This document shows positions 25,301 through 35,700 of a DNA stretch of 43,605 nt, one piece after another. The translations under genes were made by a program, and so were the position numbers. The first letter of the stretch is position 1; each line of letters starts with the position of its first letter. The DNA is from a virus, in the IMG/VR virus record IMGVR_UViG_3300021185_002639, positions 1-43,605 of that record, one strand, 5' to 3'. The notes under the pieces were generated by a model, which made no database searches, was not told where the DNA came from, and saw nothing but the letters and a program-made list of their open reading frames with translations.

Positions 25301-25542
25301 TAGAGTACTTACCATTATGGATGCGTACACCGCAAACAGGATATCAAGCATTAGGGTATGTAAGTGCTATACCATTATGCTTTTGCCTTCCGGGCAAAGG
25401 TGACGAAATTATAGAACGAATTAAAGAAAGCACATTTAACTTTAAGCAACTAAACATTGAACTAGATAGATATATTATTACAAATACTGAGGATGGTACT
25501 GAGAAATTTGTACTATTTGCAAATTATCAGTTCAATGTTTAA
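22381..25542 (+). CDS. Large Ig-like-domain structural protein (1053 aa)
   Basis: The ATG at 22381 has AAAGGA 10 bases upstream; an in-frame TTG at 22372 is too close to that site. At least four putative-Ig (He_PIG-like) units are visible by their signature LP.GL.L....SG: LPEGLTLTNNVISGT near residue 45, LPPGVSLSKDGRLTGT near 145, LPPGLTLSSFNGEVSGT near 330 and VPDGTALSYRGDLIGT near 670. These beta-sandwich domains are common in phage tail and baseplate proteins that touch surface glycans. A longer beta-rich tail follows, with a basic patch (NHKRKKYKLGQPTKAIAKQI near residue 790). The C-terminus (WMRTPQTGYQALGYVSAIPL) is unusual. It is a single frame without frameshift. Probably a baseplate or tail adhesion protein. 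Confidence 0.82.
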   Translation: MSVSLWNIGNGQELKKLVEGTTVNVILPVASSYEIDTEVISGNLPEGLTLTNNVISGTVAEVAIDTVYRFVIRAYWRGHFDDRTLNLVVRGPDVPEWGVDQGLLPVGPNETYFILDNEIIDFQLIATDPDTVAGDVLEYYIADGDGVLPPGVSLSKDGRLTGTTEPLLSLDKRFQNGGFDAFPFGDAPSDFGARPSNGFSSFLFDTQPFDFFTQDNIPKKLNRYYPFAVTVSDGINVARRSFKIYVVGDDFLTADNILMEASTGVFRADNTNVRTPIWITPRDLGFRRANNYTTIYLDVIDTDTVRGVVTYTLENLNDDGSVSTLPPGLTLSSFNGEVSGTLPYQPAVTREYKFTVNASRYAGGTSILTLTLYVREDTMLGSTKIKVDKTVGDTPITDLIGRNIFVNTSLYKVIGINTSDQNFDEIILDSPIGVQESLVTLNQAASGQAYVDVKPISQRLKDFYVNKTLTLNNTSLNIIDFRSFITYEIDSEQLPAATPNDLVTAILVDYPNAVPSVKVTSNNTWELTLRDTNYTRIKSDIENIIQATVPYDSAAPTVTLKYDRFDRITFDNNLTGILNSDTNIGLSLVKGDSISSTFNSSTTNSVTEPRKSKTFVVKILGEIDSSINWITQPNLGTIKTDLPSLITVEAETTVPNIRMIYRLTDGAVPDGTALSYRGDLIGTPTTAGTYNFTVEARDRFNVVAITQEFTLIVEEKDSIEYTDIVSRPMLPLEKRKEYSAFIRDPDIFPQELVYRANDPNFGLRSNIEVLIYAGIEQKAIDLFVSAAAKNHKRKKYKLGQPTKAIAKQIGTNDAVYEVIYVPVIDPAESESGKTKKIFNIKTKNKLTVDSVQYAAMDDNTRLGQGLSALPVYGREVVKFVFEKINDSIVIQTRDSNIRVSTDNSDFEVEVRAGGDLTVKLEKTESDPIRLRPKANTIKADSDAVKISQNTDSVKYISSIEHMRDNIKSIGQTSLEYLPLWMRTPQTGYQALGYVSAIPLCFCLPGKGDEIIERIKESTFNFKQLNIELDRYIITNTEDGTEKFVLFANYQFNV

Positions 25543-25543
25543 G

Positions 25544-25550
25544 CTAAATA
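25544..25550 (+). promoter_or_regulatory. Possible late box CTAAATA
   Basis: CTAAATA, one base off ATAAATA, ends 18 bases before the ATG at 25569, just after the stop of the Ig-like gene. The spacing agrees with the better boxes. Confidence 0.4.
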
Positions 25551-25568
25551 TGTAAAAGAGGAATTATA

Positions 25569-28500
25569 ATGGCGAGCATTATTGACATAAGTGGAATAGA
25601 TCAGTTATATCCAAGAGCTGGGCAAAACAACGATTCACAAGGATTTAGAAATAACTTTGTAGCGATTGCTAGCGGATTAACCACAGCAAAAAGCGAAATA
25701 ACTGAATTACAAGCAAACACGTTTAGAACTGATGCTGAAAATGATTTTGGCGGGTCGCTAATTGTTGATAGTAACATGAAAATTGTTACAAAAGTAGCAT
25801 ATAGTGGATCTATTGACGATAGCACATTTAATATTAGTTTTAATAACGGACACTATCAAAGTTTTGTTGTAGCTCAAACATTACCTGAGTGTACTATATC
25901 ACTTACTGACTGGCCTGTAACAGGGCGCCATGCATCGATGCGTATCGAACTCCGCAGTAATTCAAATGTAAATATACTATTTGAAAACTCAGCAGGCACA
26001 CTAAAATTAGACTATAACTGGCCTAAGAAAATATTACTACGCCCTGAGCCTGTAGTTTTAGAATTCTACACAACAGATGGCGGTGCAACAGTATGGGGAC
26101 GTTATCTATACCGTTCTTATGATTCTACAAATCATCCGTTTACTAATCAGGAAGGTTCTGAACTTGTTATCTTTAATGTATCAATTGCAGACGACGGTTC
26201 AGGAATACAAGAAACATTTTTTCTAAATGATCAATTATTAAACGAAACACCAGAGTTATACTTTACGCCTGGTACACGATACAGATTTATTTTAGAAGAT
26301 GCGAGTAATAAAATTGCTCCATTACGTTTTTCGACTACTCCTGATACTGCTGTTCCTGCATCAATTACTCCATACACTCAGAATGTTACAATAGACGGTA
26401 ATGCCGGTGAACCTAACGCATATATCGAAATTGAAATTACACCAGATACTGAACTTCCTTTATACTTGTATGCAGAAGAACAACCAAATGGGCTTGATAC
26501 TAGCAAAATTGGTCAAGAACTTTCTATTACTTCTAACCCTAGTTATATAAGAATTAAAACTTCTAACAAGTTACAAGATGCAGACGAAGATACATATATT
26601 ATTGCTGAAACTGACTGGGAAGTTGATAACGATGATTTAGATTTTTATATCGCTGGCGTTCACAGAATGCAGCTAAATGATAAGTGCCTACGTATACTTG
26701 ATGGTACAAAATTATGTGTTGAGGATACAAGAGACGATGCGCTTGATGTTAAGGGCGGAGCACGTATAAGTGGTGATCTTGTTGTAGGTGGTGATATTAT
26801 TTACAGTCCGGATTTATCTTTAAGTGTTATTGATACTTGGAAAAATTTAAACGAAGTTCTTACTAACACACTTGTTATTGATACTCCTGTAAATATTTCA
26901 AACTACAGAATTGGTAAAGCATTAAGGTTATTAGGTGTTAGCACAACACAAGAGGTTGAAGAAGCTACTGGATTAGGAATTACTACTGTTGAAAGAATTG
27001 GATTGACAGAGCCTGGTGTTGATGCTGCATTAAACACAACAGTATCATATAAAATTGCAGAGTTTGATTTACTCAATGGCGGAATATCAGCTGCTACGGA
27101 GCAAAGCGATATTGAAGTTGTACTTACTGATCTTGGTACAACTAGTAATATTTTTAACCTTAACAAAAACCTTAAAGTTACGTTTTCAAGAACAGATGTA
27201 AACAAAGGTGTAATAGTTTACAGAAAAATAGTAGGAATCGAAAGCGACTTTTCACTACTTAGTGTATTAGGACCAAAAGATCTTAAAGTAGCAACTCAGG
27301 ATCTTATATTTGTTGATTATTACAATTATGATTTAAACACTTGGAGTAATAAGACAGATAAAAACTCATTTACTAGTAATAGTGGAATTGTTCATATTCC
27401 AATTGCGCCGCCAGCTGCACCGTTGTATGGATGGGACGATGCAATAATTACAAGTATTAATGGTGATAGAGTAGTATTAAACAAAACATTTTATCATAAC
27501 GAAAGTATTACTAGTATTATTGATGATACTCAAAATTTACAAAACTTAATTGATTCAAGAGCAGATTCTGGTTTAAATTATCTAGATCTTGATAACAGAA
27601 CTCATTATGTTTCACGCTTAACTGTTCCGACTGGATTTAGTATTTACGGCAAAGGCAATGAAGCGAAACTAGTTAAACAATATTGGAGTACAAACTTTAA
27701 TACTAATGATAATCACCTTATTGTTCCTAATGTTGCAATCGGTGCTGAAAGCACATTTAAAGATGTATCAATTGAGAATGTTAAACTAGACGGTAACTTT
27801 TTAAACCAGTACTTACTGCAAGATGACACTACTACAAGTTCAAATCGAAACTACCTTGTATACTTGTACGGCAAAAGAATTACTATAAGAGATGTGCAGG
27901 TTAGTAATGTTGTCGGCGGTGGCTTATTTTTATATAATGTAGTTAATCCACAAATTGTTACAGAGTTTATAACATTAAAAGACAGTGTTATCGAAAACGG
28001 CGCGGCAAGTTACAGATACGATACATTTAGTCCAGTAGTTGCTAGAGAAATGAGAAATAGTAAAGTGTTATCATCAACACTTAAAAACTTTCCAGCAAGC
28101 GTTGACTTTGTAGCTTCGGATAAATCTTTAATTGCAACTAACATAATTGAAAATTGTGGTGCAGGATTATTAACTTACGGTAGTGTTAGTACAATCTTTA
28201 ATCCAAACATTTTACTTGGGCCAGCTGGTGAATTTTTACCAGTAGCTGATATGCTCAATACAGAGTATGATAGTATTAATATTATGATCGATAAAGATAC
28301 CGATTATAATAGTTACAAAGGCTTGTATCAAGAAAACGGTAATGTATTTGATCTTACTGCTAATGGACTAGTACTTGAAGGAAAAGTGAATCAACTAATC
28401 AAAACATCAACCAACGAATCACTTGGTACTGGGTATAGTGGTATTATGCAACTTGATTTACCAGGTAGTGGAAATAGTGTAGGTGAGTTTAGTTTTAGAA

Positions 28501-28922
28501 TTGTAGAAGCTCAAGTAAATCAACTATTAGCAATAGATTCAAATTTACGTGATATGAATCACGTAGATTATAATAAAGATTATGCCGGAATGGTATATCG
28601 AATTATTGCAACTGAATATGTGCCAACTAATAATATTACTAAAGCAGAATCAACTAATGTTGGTGAGGGACTTGTTGAAGTAACAGTAACGGATGCAACT
28701 AAGTTTAAATTAAACGATGTAATAAGAATCAACAGTTTAAACTTATCAGCACCAAGTGACCCTTCACTTACTACAACAGAAGCAACAATTACTGCGATAA
28801 ATAATATAACTAAGATTATAACTGTACAGTTTGCTGCCTTAAATGGAAGCGTTTCAGGAGGTACAAGCGGTACTTTAGATTTAAAGAATAAGTTCGTTCT
28901 AGCGAAAGGAAAGATTAACTAA
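25569..28922 (+). CDS. gp10-like baseplate/tail protein with beta-helix domain (1117 aa)
   Basis: The ATG at 25569 follows GAGGAA. The N-terminus (QNNDSQGFRNNFVAIASGL) is a diverged form of the gp10-type anchor. Residues about 100-180 (TISLTDWPVTGRHASMRIEL and VVLEFYTTDGGATVWGRYL) resemble the beta domain that follows in T4 gp10. Residues about 640-900 form a right-handed beta-helix-like region: it opens with DTQNLQNLIDSRADS, continues with SRLTVPTGFSIYGKGNEAKL, and then repeats such as SIENVKLDGNFLN, TIRDVQVSNVVGGGLFL and LKDSVIENG. This is the fold of many tailspikes, but no catalytic acid pair can be assigned by eye. The stop overlaps the next ATG (TAATG). Confidence 0.8.
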   Translation: MASIIDISGIDQLYPRAGQNNDSQGFRNNFVAIASGLTTAKSEITELQANTFRTDAENDFGGSLIVDSNMKIVTKVAYSGSIDDSTFNISFNNGHYQSFVVAQTLPECTISLTDWPVTGRHASMRIELRSNSNVNILFENSAGTLKLDYNWPKKILLRPEPVVLEFYTTDGGATVWGRYLYRSYDSTNHPFTNQEGSELVIFNVSIADDGSGIQETFFLNDQLLNETPELYFTPGTRYRFILEDASNKIAPLRFSTTPDTAVPASITPYTQNVTIDGNAGEPNAYIEIEITPDTELPLYLYAEEQPNGLDTSKIGQELSITSNPSYIRIKTSNKLQDADEDTYIIAETDWEVDNDDLDFYIAGVHRMQLNDKCLRILDGTKLCVEDTRDDALDVKGGARISGDLVVGGDIIYSPDLSLSVIDTWKNLNEVLTNTLVIDTPVNISNYRIGKALRLLGVSTTQEVEEATGLGITTVERIGLTEPGVDAALNTTVSYKIAEFDLLNGGISAATEQSDIEVVLTDLGTTSNIFNLNKNLKVTFSRTDVNKGVIVYRKIVGIESDFSLLSVLGPKDLKVATQDLIFVDYYNYDLNTWSNKTDKNSFTSNSGIVHIPIAPPAAPLYGWDDAIITSINGDRVVLNKTFYHNESITSIIDDTQNLQNLIDSRADSGLNYLDLDNRTHYVSRLTVPTGFSIYGKGNEAKLVKQYWSTNFNTNDNHLIVPNVAIGAESTFKDVSIENVKLDGNFLNQYLLQDDTTTSSNRNYLVYLYGKRITIRDVQVSNVVGGGLFLYNVVNPQIVTEFITLKDSVIENGAASYRYDTFSPVVAREMRNSKVLSSTLKNFPASVDFVASDKSLIATNIIENCGAGLLTYGSVSTIFNPNILLGPAGEFLPVADMLNTEYDSINIMIDKDTDYNSYKGLYQENGNVFDLTANGLVLEGKVNQLIKTSTNESLGTGYSGIMQLDLPGSGNSVGEFSFRIVEAQVNQLLAIDSNLRDMNHVDYNKDYAGMVYRIIATEYVPTNNITKAESTNVGEGLVEVTVTDATKFKLNDVIRINSLNLSAPSDPSLTTTEATITAINNITKIITVQFAALNGSVSGGTSGTLDLKNKFVLAKGKIN

Positions 28923-31900
28923 TGTCAAGTGTTAACAATATAAACAATAACAACTATGTGGTCAATGTAGGGCGCACAACACCAGTTGATCCAGGGCCGC
29001 AGCCTGCTAGTAAATCAATTCCGGTAGTTGTTTCAACAGACCAAGAAGCAGTACCTGTTGTAGAACAAAATAAGATTTTATCAGAAGTTAGTCTATCACT
29101 ACTTGGCATACCTAGAGCAGAAGTTGCACTAGGTATTTTTGCAGATGTTAATACATACGATGTTAATCCAAGTGAATGGAGTAGTAGTCCTGAACAACGC
29201 ATAAGTGTTGCTGCTGACGAAGCAACTGCATACACCGACATACCTGGAAAGCAAACAACAGGAGTAAGTCACTTACCTGAAGAATCAGGCGCACTAGTTG
29301 AAGCTGGTGCCGACGAAGTAGCTGTCCTTACAAGTAAGCGTTTTTTCCGTTATCAGCCTGGGCGTGTTAGTGCTGCTACCTTTGGTATCAAAAGTACTAC
29401 ATCAGTTGGCGCATTAAGCACAACACGTAAACCTGTACGTAACCCAACAATTAAGAAATACGGTATCTTTGATAAGTTTGACGGATACTATTGGGAAACA
29501 AGAGACACTGCACAAGGCGATCAGTTTGCAGTTGTACGTAGAACGCAAAGTATTATTAGATCTAATCCGTTAGAATATGGCAACGGACAACTTGATGATC
29601 ATGCTCTAGTAGGTAAGCCGCCGGCAAGAACTGATAACACAGTATTACTACTAACAGCAGCATCAAAACTTATTTCAAAAAATAGATTTACATACATGAA
29701 CACTGTAGTTACAGCAGGTGATGCAAATCAATCATATTACGATAGCCTATCACCAGTACTACAAGAAAAGTGCAAGCGTGATATGGACTTAGCAATGGAT
29801 GCATACATTGCCGACTTGCAATACGGTGGGAACGGACATACTATTGCTAATGCAACTACATATAGAACTGCAAACGATCTTGACAGAGGCGACGAAGTAG
29901 CAGTGCATAATGGGTTAAAAGAACTAATCAAAACCGAGTTAACAACAGCTGGTGAAACTATTGCTGCTGCTAAAATTGAGACACTATCTGCAATACAAAC
30001 TGGTGCAGTTGGCGGCACTGAGCCAACTCAACTTGAAATTGATGCTGCGCAATACGGAAGTAGAAGCAAAGTTGATACTGTATTTGAAGTGTATAGAAAA
30101 TACTTAGGTTATCTTGTTTCAGCAAGTCAAACTTATGATACATCAGTAACAGATGAAAAAACACTAAAGTATAAATGTCTACGTGATGTAAAATTTGCAC
30201 TTGATGCATATTCTGGTGATATCGGTAGTAACGGTAATGCTGCTACTATTTACAATGCTAAAAGATATTATTTTGGTGGATCTATAAAAGTATACACACA
30301 GCAAGAATCAAATGGTGTACAAAAAGAAATTGCAAGACATACTTATCTTAAACACTTACTTACAGGTAACCCTGCATTAGTAGATACAACAACAGTTGAA
30401 GTTGAAGTAAATGATGCAGGAACAGGTAAAGCAATAGTATCAGTAGTAGACTTATTTGGTCTTACTAGTTACAAAGACAAACTTATTCAATTATGCGATC
30501 TTACTATTGCTAACTTTACAGAACAGTATCAAGGTGGCATTGAGTACGGTGATAACGAAGTATTCGGTGATGTAACAATACTACGTGACGGTTTAATAAT
30601 GACACATGCTGCTCTTTATGATCCTTCACTATTGAAAAAGAAAGAAAGACAAGTAGTAGAAATATCAGCTGCTGATAGTACACTAACACTCGAAAAGGGT
30701 AATATGACTATTGGTCAATACGTAAACTACTATGGTACTTGTCCTGAACTTACTGACGGTAAGACATATTATGTTAAGTCAGTAGACGGACATAAGAGCA
30801 ATGTTATAACACTTGCTGATCCATTAACACCGACTGTTGCTATAACTCTTTCAGCACTTGGAGCAGGAGTACATGAAGTAGAAACACCTGTACCGTTTTT
30901 ATTCCCCGATGATTACGATGTAGACTTTACTAATCCTAATCTAGGCGGTGGCGCAAAATACGATGGCATGTTCCCTTATATGTATTCAGACACTGGCATA
31001 CTACCACTAGGTGCAGGAGGCGAAGGCACTACATCTAAAGGACGTATTGATACAGCTATTGACACTACTGCTAATTATACTACGCTACGAAATCAAATTG
31101 ATGCTATTAATTTAGAATACGTTGGTTGGATACGTGATCATGTTGATCCTAAATATTGGAGCGTGTACGAATATAGAGTTCCAAGAAGTAGATTCAGCGG
31201 TGACAGTTTAGACGGACCTTTTGAAGAAGATGGAGAAACAGCAAAGACACGTAATGCAGTATATTCTGATAATGTATCAGGTAATAAAGCAGGCGAATCT
31301 TATGTTGTAAATGACGAGCAAGTTGTACAGCAAAGTGTATGGGATTACGACTTTAGTAAAGTTACTATGCTTAAAATTGAATTTAGTTGGTACGGCGCTG
31401 TTGGTGCATTGTTTCTTGCATATGTTCCAGTTGGCAACGGCGAAGCACGTTGGGTTAGAGTACATCATCTACGCTGTTCAAACCAACTTAAAATATCATC
31501 ACTAGGTAATGCTACGCTTCCAATTACATATCTTGTATACGGTGGCGGCAGTGAAAACAGATTAGGTATTGCTAATGATGACAGAGCAAATCACGGATAC
31601 GCAAGTTCATACTCAGAGAATCTTGTAAAGTACGGTGCTTCGTATTATATTGATGGCGGAGACCGAGGAACTGTTAGACTCTATAATCATAGCTCGGTAG
31701 ATCCTGCTAAAGGTAATGTACAAGGTAGTAAGCATGTATTCACAGTTGACGACACTCATGTTGTTCCGGGTACTTCAACTGCTTCTACTCGAGCAACAAC
31801 TAATCCTTACTTTAAGGTCGATAGTACAAATGGTGCACCTGCACTAAGTACATTCTATATAGGTGCTAAAATTATTACTGGTGATCCATCAGATCAAGAT

Positions 31901-32740
31901 ATTGAAGTTATTTGGGTTGACACTGTTAACAATTATGTATATATTGATAAAGTAACATCAGGTTCACCTAGCTCGATTGATGTTGTAGTTGATAGAACAA
32001 AAATGTTATATGGCCTAAAAACTAAAGCAGCTATTACTAGCGGCGATGGTAATGAAGTTAGAAATAGAGTACAAGTTTATCCTACAAAGTTATCTATTGG
32101 TACAATCGGTGCAAATTCAGGTAAACTTACATTATTAAAAACACCATTGTTTCAAACAAATACAGGCGTTAATGGTACGTTTACTACTGATGCAACTGTA
32201 GATATAATGTCAAGTAACTTATTATCAACAACTGACACTAACTACCTTTCTGAAGAAGGCGACTTTGTATACGGATATTTCAAAGGTTATTTAAACAATG
32301 CAAGTGCCTTTATTAAAGTATTAGGAAAGATAGAACGCAAAAACGATCTATACTATTTTTATCCACACGAGGTGTTTAGTGGACAACTACAAATAGTTTC
32401 AGGCTCAGAGTTTGTTAGAGATGAGATTTTTGATAGTGAAGGAAATATAGTTTCACATAATATTAATGATTTTTCTAAAGAAAGACTTAGCTCAGTATTT
32501 GTAAGTAATGCAGTTCAATCACCTATACCAGGTACAGGAACAAGTGTTGCTACTTATTATGTTAGCGCAGGATCATCAGATTACGATTTGTCTGCTTACT
32601 TTGATTATAACAAAGAATATATAAGCTTTCCACTTACTGATAGTTTAGAAACATTATACCTATCACTACAATGTCAGGAGTCATACACAGGAACAGAACT
32701 ACTAAATGTTGCAGCAAGTTTGACCTGGGAGGAGCAATAA
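28922..32740 (+). CDS. Large tail structural protein A of a paralogous pair (1272 aa)
   Basis: The ATG at 28922 overlaps the previous stop, with AAAGGA upstream. It shares three landmarks with the next protein: SLLGIPRAEVALGIFADVNT (about 58-77), KRFFRYQPGRVSAATFGIK (about 139-157), and a block with FSWYGAVGALFLAYVPVGNG then KYGASYYIDGGD (about 820-910). Between the second and third landmarks lies an extra region of roughly 550 residues. It holds two copies of a helical unit: KCKRDMDLAMDAYIADLQYG (about 284) and KCLRDVKFALDAYSGDIGSN (about 418). Its role in the tail is unknown; no enzyme motif. Confidence 0.82.
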   Translation: MSSVNNINNNNYVVNVGRTTPVDPGPQPASKSIPVVVSTDQEAVPVVEQNKILSEVSLSLLGIPRAEVALGIFADVNTYDVNPSEWSSSPEQRISVAADEATAYTDIPGKQTTGVSHLPEESGALVEAGADEVAVLTSKRFFRYQPGRVSAATFGIKSTTSVGALSTTRKPVRNPTIKKYGIFDKFDGYYWETRDTAQGDQFAVVRRTQSIIRSNPLEYGNGQLDDHALVGKPPARTDNTVLLLTAASKLISKNRFTYMNTVVTAGDANQSYYDSLSPVLQEKCKRDMDLAMDAYIADLQYGGNGHTIANATTYRTANDLDRGDEVAVHNGLKELIKTELTTAGETIAAAKIETLSAIQTGAVGGTEPTQLEIDAAQYGSRSKVDTVFEVYRKYLGYLVSASQTYDTSVTDEKTLKYKCLRDVKFALDAYSGDIGSNGNAATIYNAKRYYFGGSIKVYTQQESNGVQKEIARHTYLKHLLTGNPALVDTTTVEVEVNDAGTGKAIVSVVDLFGLTSYKDKLIQLCDLTIANFTEQYQGGIEYGDNEVFGDVTILRDGLIMTHAALYDPSLLKKKERQVVEISAADSTLTLEKGNMTIGQYVNYYGTCPELTDGKTYYVKSVDGHKSNVITLADPLTPTVAITLSALGAGVHEVETPVPFLFPDDYDVDFTNPNLGGGAKYDGMFPYMYSDTGILPLGAGGEGTTSKGRIDTAIDTTANYTTLRNQIDAINLEYVGWIRDHVDPKYWSVYEYRVPRSRFSGDSLDGPFEEDGETAKTRNAVYSDNVSGNKAGESYVVNDEQVVQQSVWDYDFSKVTMLKIEFSWYGAVGALFLAYVPVGNGEARWVRVHHLRCSNQLKISSLGNATLPITYLVYGGGSENRLGIANDDRANHGYASSYSENLVKYGASYYIDGGDRGTVRLYNHSSVDPAKGNVQGSKHVFTVDDTHVVPGTSTASTRATTNPYFKVDSTNGAPALSTFYIGAKIITGDPSDQDIEVIWVDTVNNYVYIDKVTSGSPSSIDVVVDRTKMLYGLKTKAAITSGDGNEVRNRVQVYPTKLSIGTIGANSGKLTLLKTPLFQTNTGVNGTFTTDATVDIMSSNLLSTTDTNYLSEEGDFVYGYFKGYLNNASAFIKVLGKIERKNDLYYFYPHEVFSGQLQIVSGSEFVRDEIFDSEGNIVSHNINDFSKERLSSVFVSNAVQSPIPGTGTSVATYYVSAGSSDYDLSAYFDYNKEYISFPLTDSLETLYLSLQCQESYTGTELLNVAASLTWEEQ

Positions 32741-32743
32741 TCA

Positions 32744-35700
32744 ATGCCTCAGATAAAACTAGGCTTCGACCGAATACCGATACCTACAACTACTAAGTTA
32801 GAAGAACTTAAAAACTTTCCAACTGGTGAAACGTTGCGTGATCGTACCGGTAATTTGTTGTACACTGAAGTTGAAACACCATTAGCTGAAAGAGCAAAGG
32901 TGAAAAATGCAACGTCAACATTTATTAACAATGACGAAGACAATCCAGTTAAAATAGAAGAACAGTTTCCTGCTACTTCAGAAGTTTCGTCTACGCTACT
33001 TGGTATTGACCGAGCAGAAACACAATTAAGTTTGTTTTCGGATGTTAGTTCATATGGATTAAATGAAGAAGAGTTTGAATACTTTTCTGGTCCAACACTT
33101 AACTTGCCAATTACATGGTATCAAAGAAATTCTGACTTATATGGTCGGCATACTGCTCTTAATTTTATAGAAGAAACAAATGAGCAAGCACTTGTAATGA
33201 GTATTTTTCCAGTGCCTTATACGTTTCCGTATGGCCCTGAGTTTGCAGAAACACGTGGTGATTATCAACCTGCTCTATATGAAAAGTATCTTGCATTTGT
33301 TAGACTAGGTAACTTGTATTACGATATGTTTGTAGAAGCCGGGTTTCAATCATTTGCTGACAAACATTTTCTTCCAGTAAGTATGCTTAACGCACCTACT
33401 GAGTCTCTTAGTGTTAATTATGGGGTAAACTTTACTAAATCTGAAATATTTGATCAAGTTGGCCGATGGACATTTATGTGGATGGATATTAGAGACGGGA
33501 TTGCAATTGATGCTAGAAATTTAAAAAAATTAGATTTCTTACCTGGGTATGATTCTGATAACACACAACCGGGTCAAACCTCAGATAACGGTGTAGTAAG
33601 TGTTCTGCAAACAAAGAAAGCATACAGATATCAACCTGGGCGTATTAGTGGATTTACATTTGGGTTTAAGTGTAGCTTTGATCCAGCAAGTACACAAAAT
33701 ATTATAGAATGGGGTACTGCTAATAGTACAGATATGTATATGTTCCAAGTTAAAGGTTCGCGACTAGCTGTTGTACGTAGAAGTACAGTACCATTACCGC
33801 AAAATATATTACAACAAATGGGGTTAACAATACAAGATCAACGTTTTGTGCCTAACCCTGCACCGTTTGAAGAAAACAGCCTGTACGAAATAGAAATTAC
33901 ACAAGATCTCTTTAACGGCGACACAATGGACGGTAACGGTAAAAGTGGGTATAACATAGACGTTACTAAGGTTACAATGTATAAAGTTGAGTTTGGCTGG
34001 TATGGTGCTATTGGTGCAAGATTCTTAGCGTATGTTCCAACTGGCAATGGTGATTGTCGTTGGGTTGTAATGCATACAATTATTATTGAAAACGGTATGG
34101 GACAACCATGTCTTGCTGATCCATATTTTAAATTTAAATACATATTAGATATTAACGAAACATCGTTTTTACGTTCTCCGCAGTTTTTATACAAGTATGG
34201 CGCAAGTTGCTATATTGATGGCGGTGATGACAATGCTGGAGAAGTATATTCTTATAATTCTAATCAAGTTGTATCATCCTTTATTACACTAACTGATCGT
34301 GACGATGATGGTGATATCGACGAAGCTGATTTAGAAAGTACAATTGGTGGTAAGAGTATTTTGGGCATACAACCAAAAGAACAATTAATTAATGCAGACG
34401 GTATCGGAGTTAATAACAAACGTGATACTTATATTGAAGATTTAAAAGTTATCACAGACGCACTTGCACAATTAGACATTGTAGAAATTGGCGGTTGTCC
34501 GGGTTTTGGACATCATTATGCGCCTACACTAAGATCAAACGAAACTGGAATATATTTTAACACATTAAGTTTTACAGAAGATAGAACACAGATGCTATTG
34601 ACAGATGGCGAAACGTTTAGCGACTTAGAAGATGGTACTAAAATGATAGGACCTGGGCTTGTAAATTTTTATTTACAGAAAGATCCATTGTCAGTAGATG
34701 ATACTAGTGCATACTTTAGAAGAGAAGGTATTATTGGTCCGAACATAACTACCTTTAATGAAAAGATTCCTGAAAAATTAAACGTAAACGACGAACTGGT
34801 AGAGTTCTTTCGTTACGATACTACACAGATTAAATTTACAAAATACAATGCACTTGCTGCAAGTGACTTGCCGTTGACTGGCGAGAAGATTAATGTTAAC
34901 TTTTTAAACTCTCGCCAAGTAGATAACTACGGCATAGAAGCACATAATGCTGAATACTTCGTAGGCATATCATTTGATAAACCTAAAGTTGTGTTTACAC
35001 CTAACGAAGAATTAGTATTTGAAGATAGAAATACCGGCATAGACAGATCCTTTGACTTAGAACAACTAGTGATGCTTAACTTTACTCCCGATGTTATTAA
35101 CACTAACGAATCGGGGATAGAATTATCTGAAGGACTTTCAATTCAAGGCGATGTTAAGATGGAGATGGACTTTAGAATAGATCGTCCTGCAGGTGAAGAT
35201 ACCGGTAACTGTTCGCAAATAACAATAACCGAAGAACCAAAACAGAACTATAATGTTATATACAGTAGCACACTCAAGGGTGATAGTTACCCAGTAGGAA
35301 ACTATTTAACATTTGATCTAGAACCAGTTGCGTTAGTTAATGCCACAGTAATTGTTGGCGCAGAGATTGGTCAGGAAAATCCTGATGGAACACTTTCAGG
35401 AAGTGGTATGCGATTCACTTCTGATATAATTGTAAACAAATATTTTGAGTTTGGTGAAGAGTTAACTCAATATGCTGTAAGTATCGATACTGTTCCTCTT
35501 GAAAACGCTTTTAAGATTTTTCTTAGCCCGATCAAAATAGCAGATCCTAAGGTGCAATTTAAAGTGTATTTTGGAGACTTTGATTTTAAACCAATGTATG
35601 TTATCATTGGGATGCGTGATAACGCAGAAGTATGTAATATATCAATTGCCGAAACTAAAGGAAATAAACTTAGGTCGTTTGTGCCTACATGGTTAACAAA

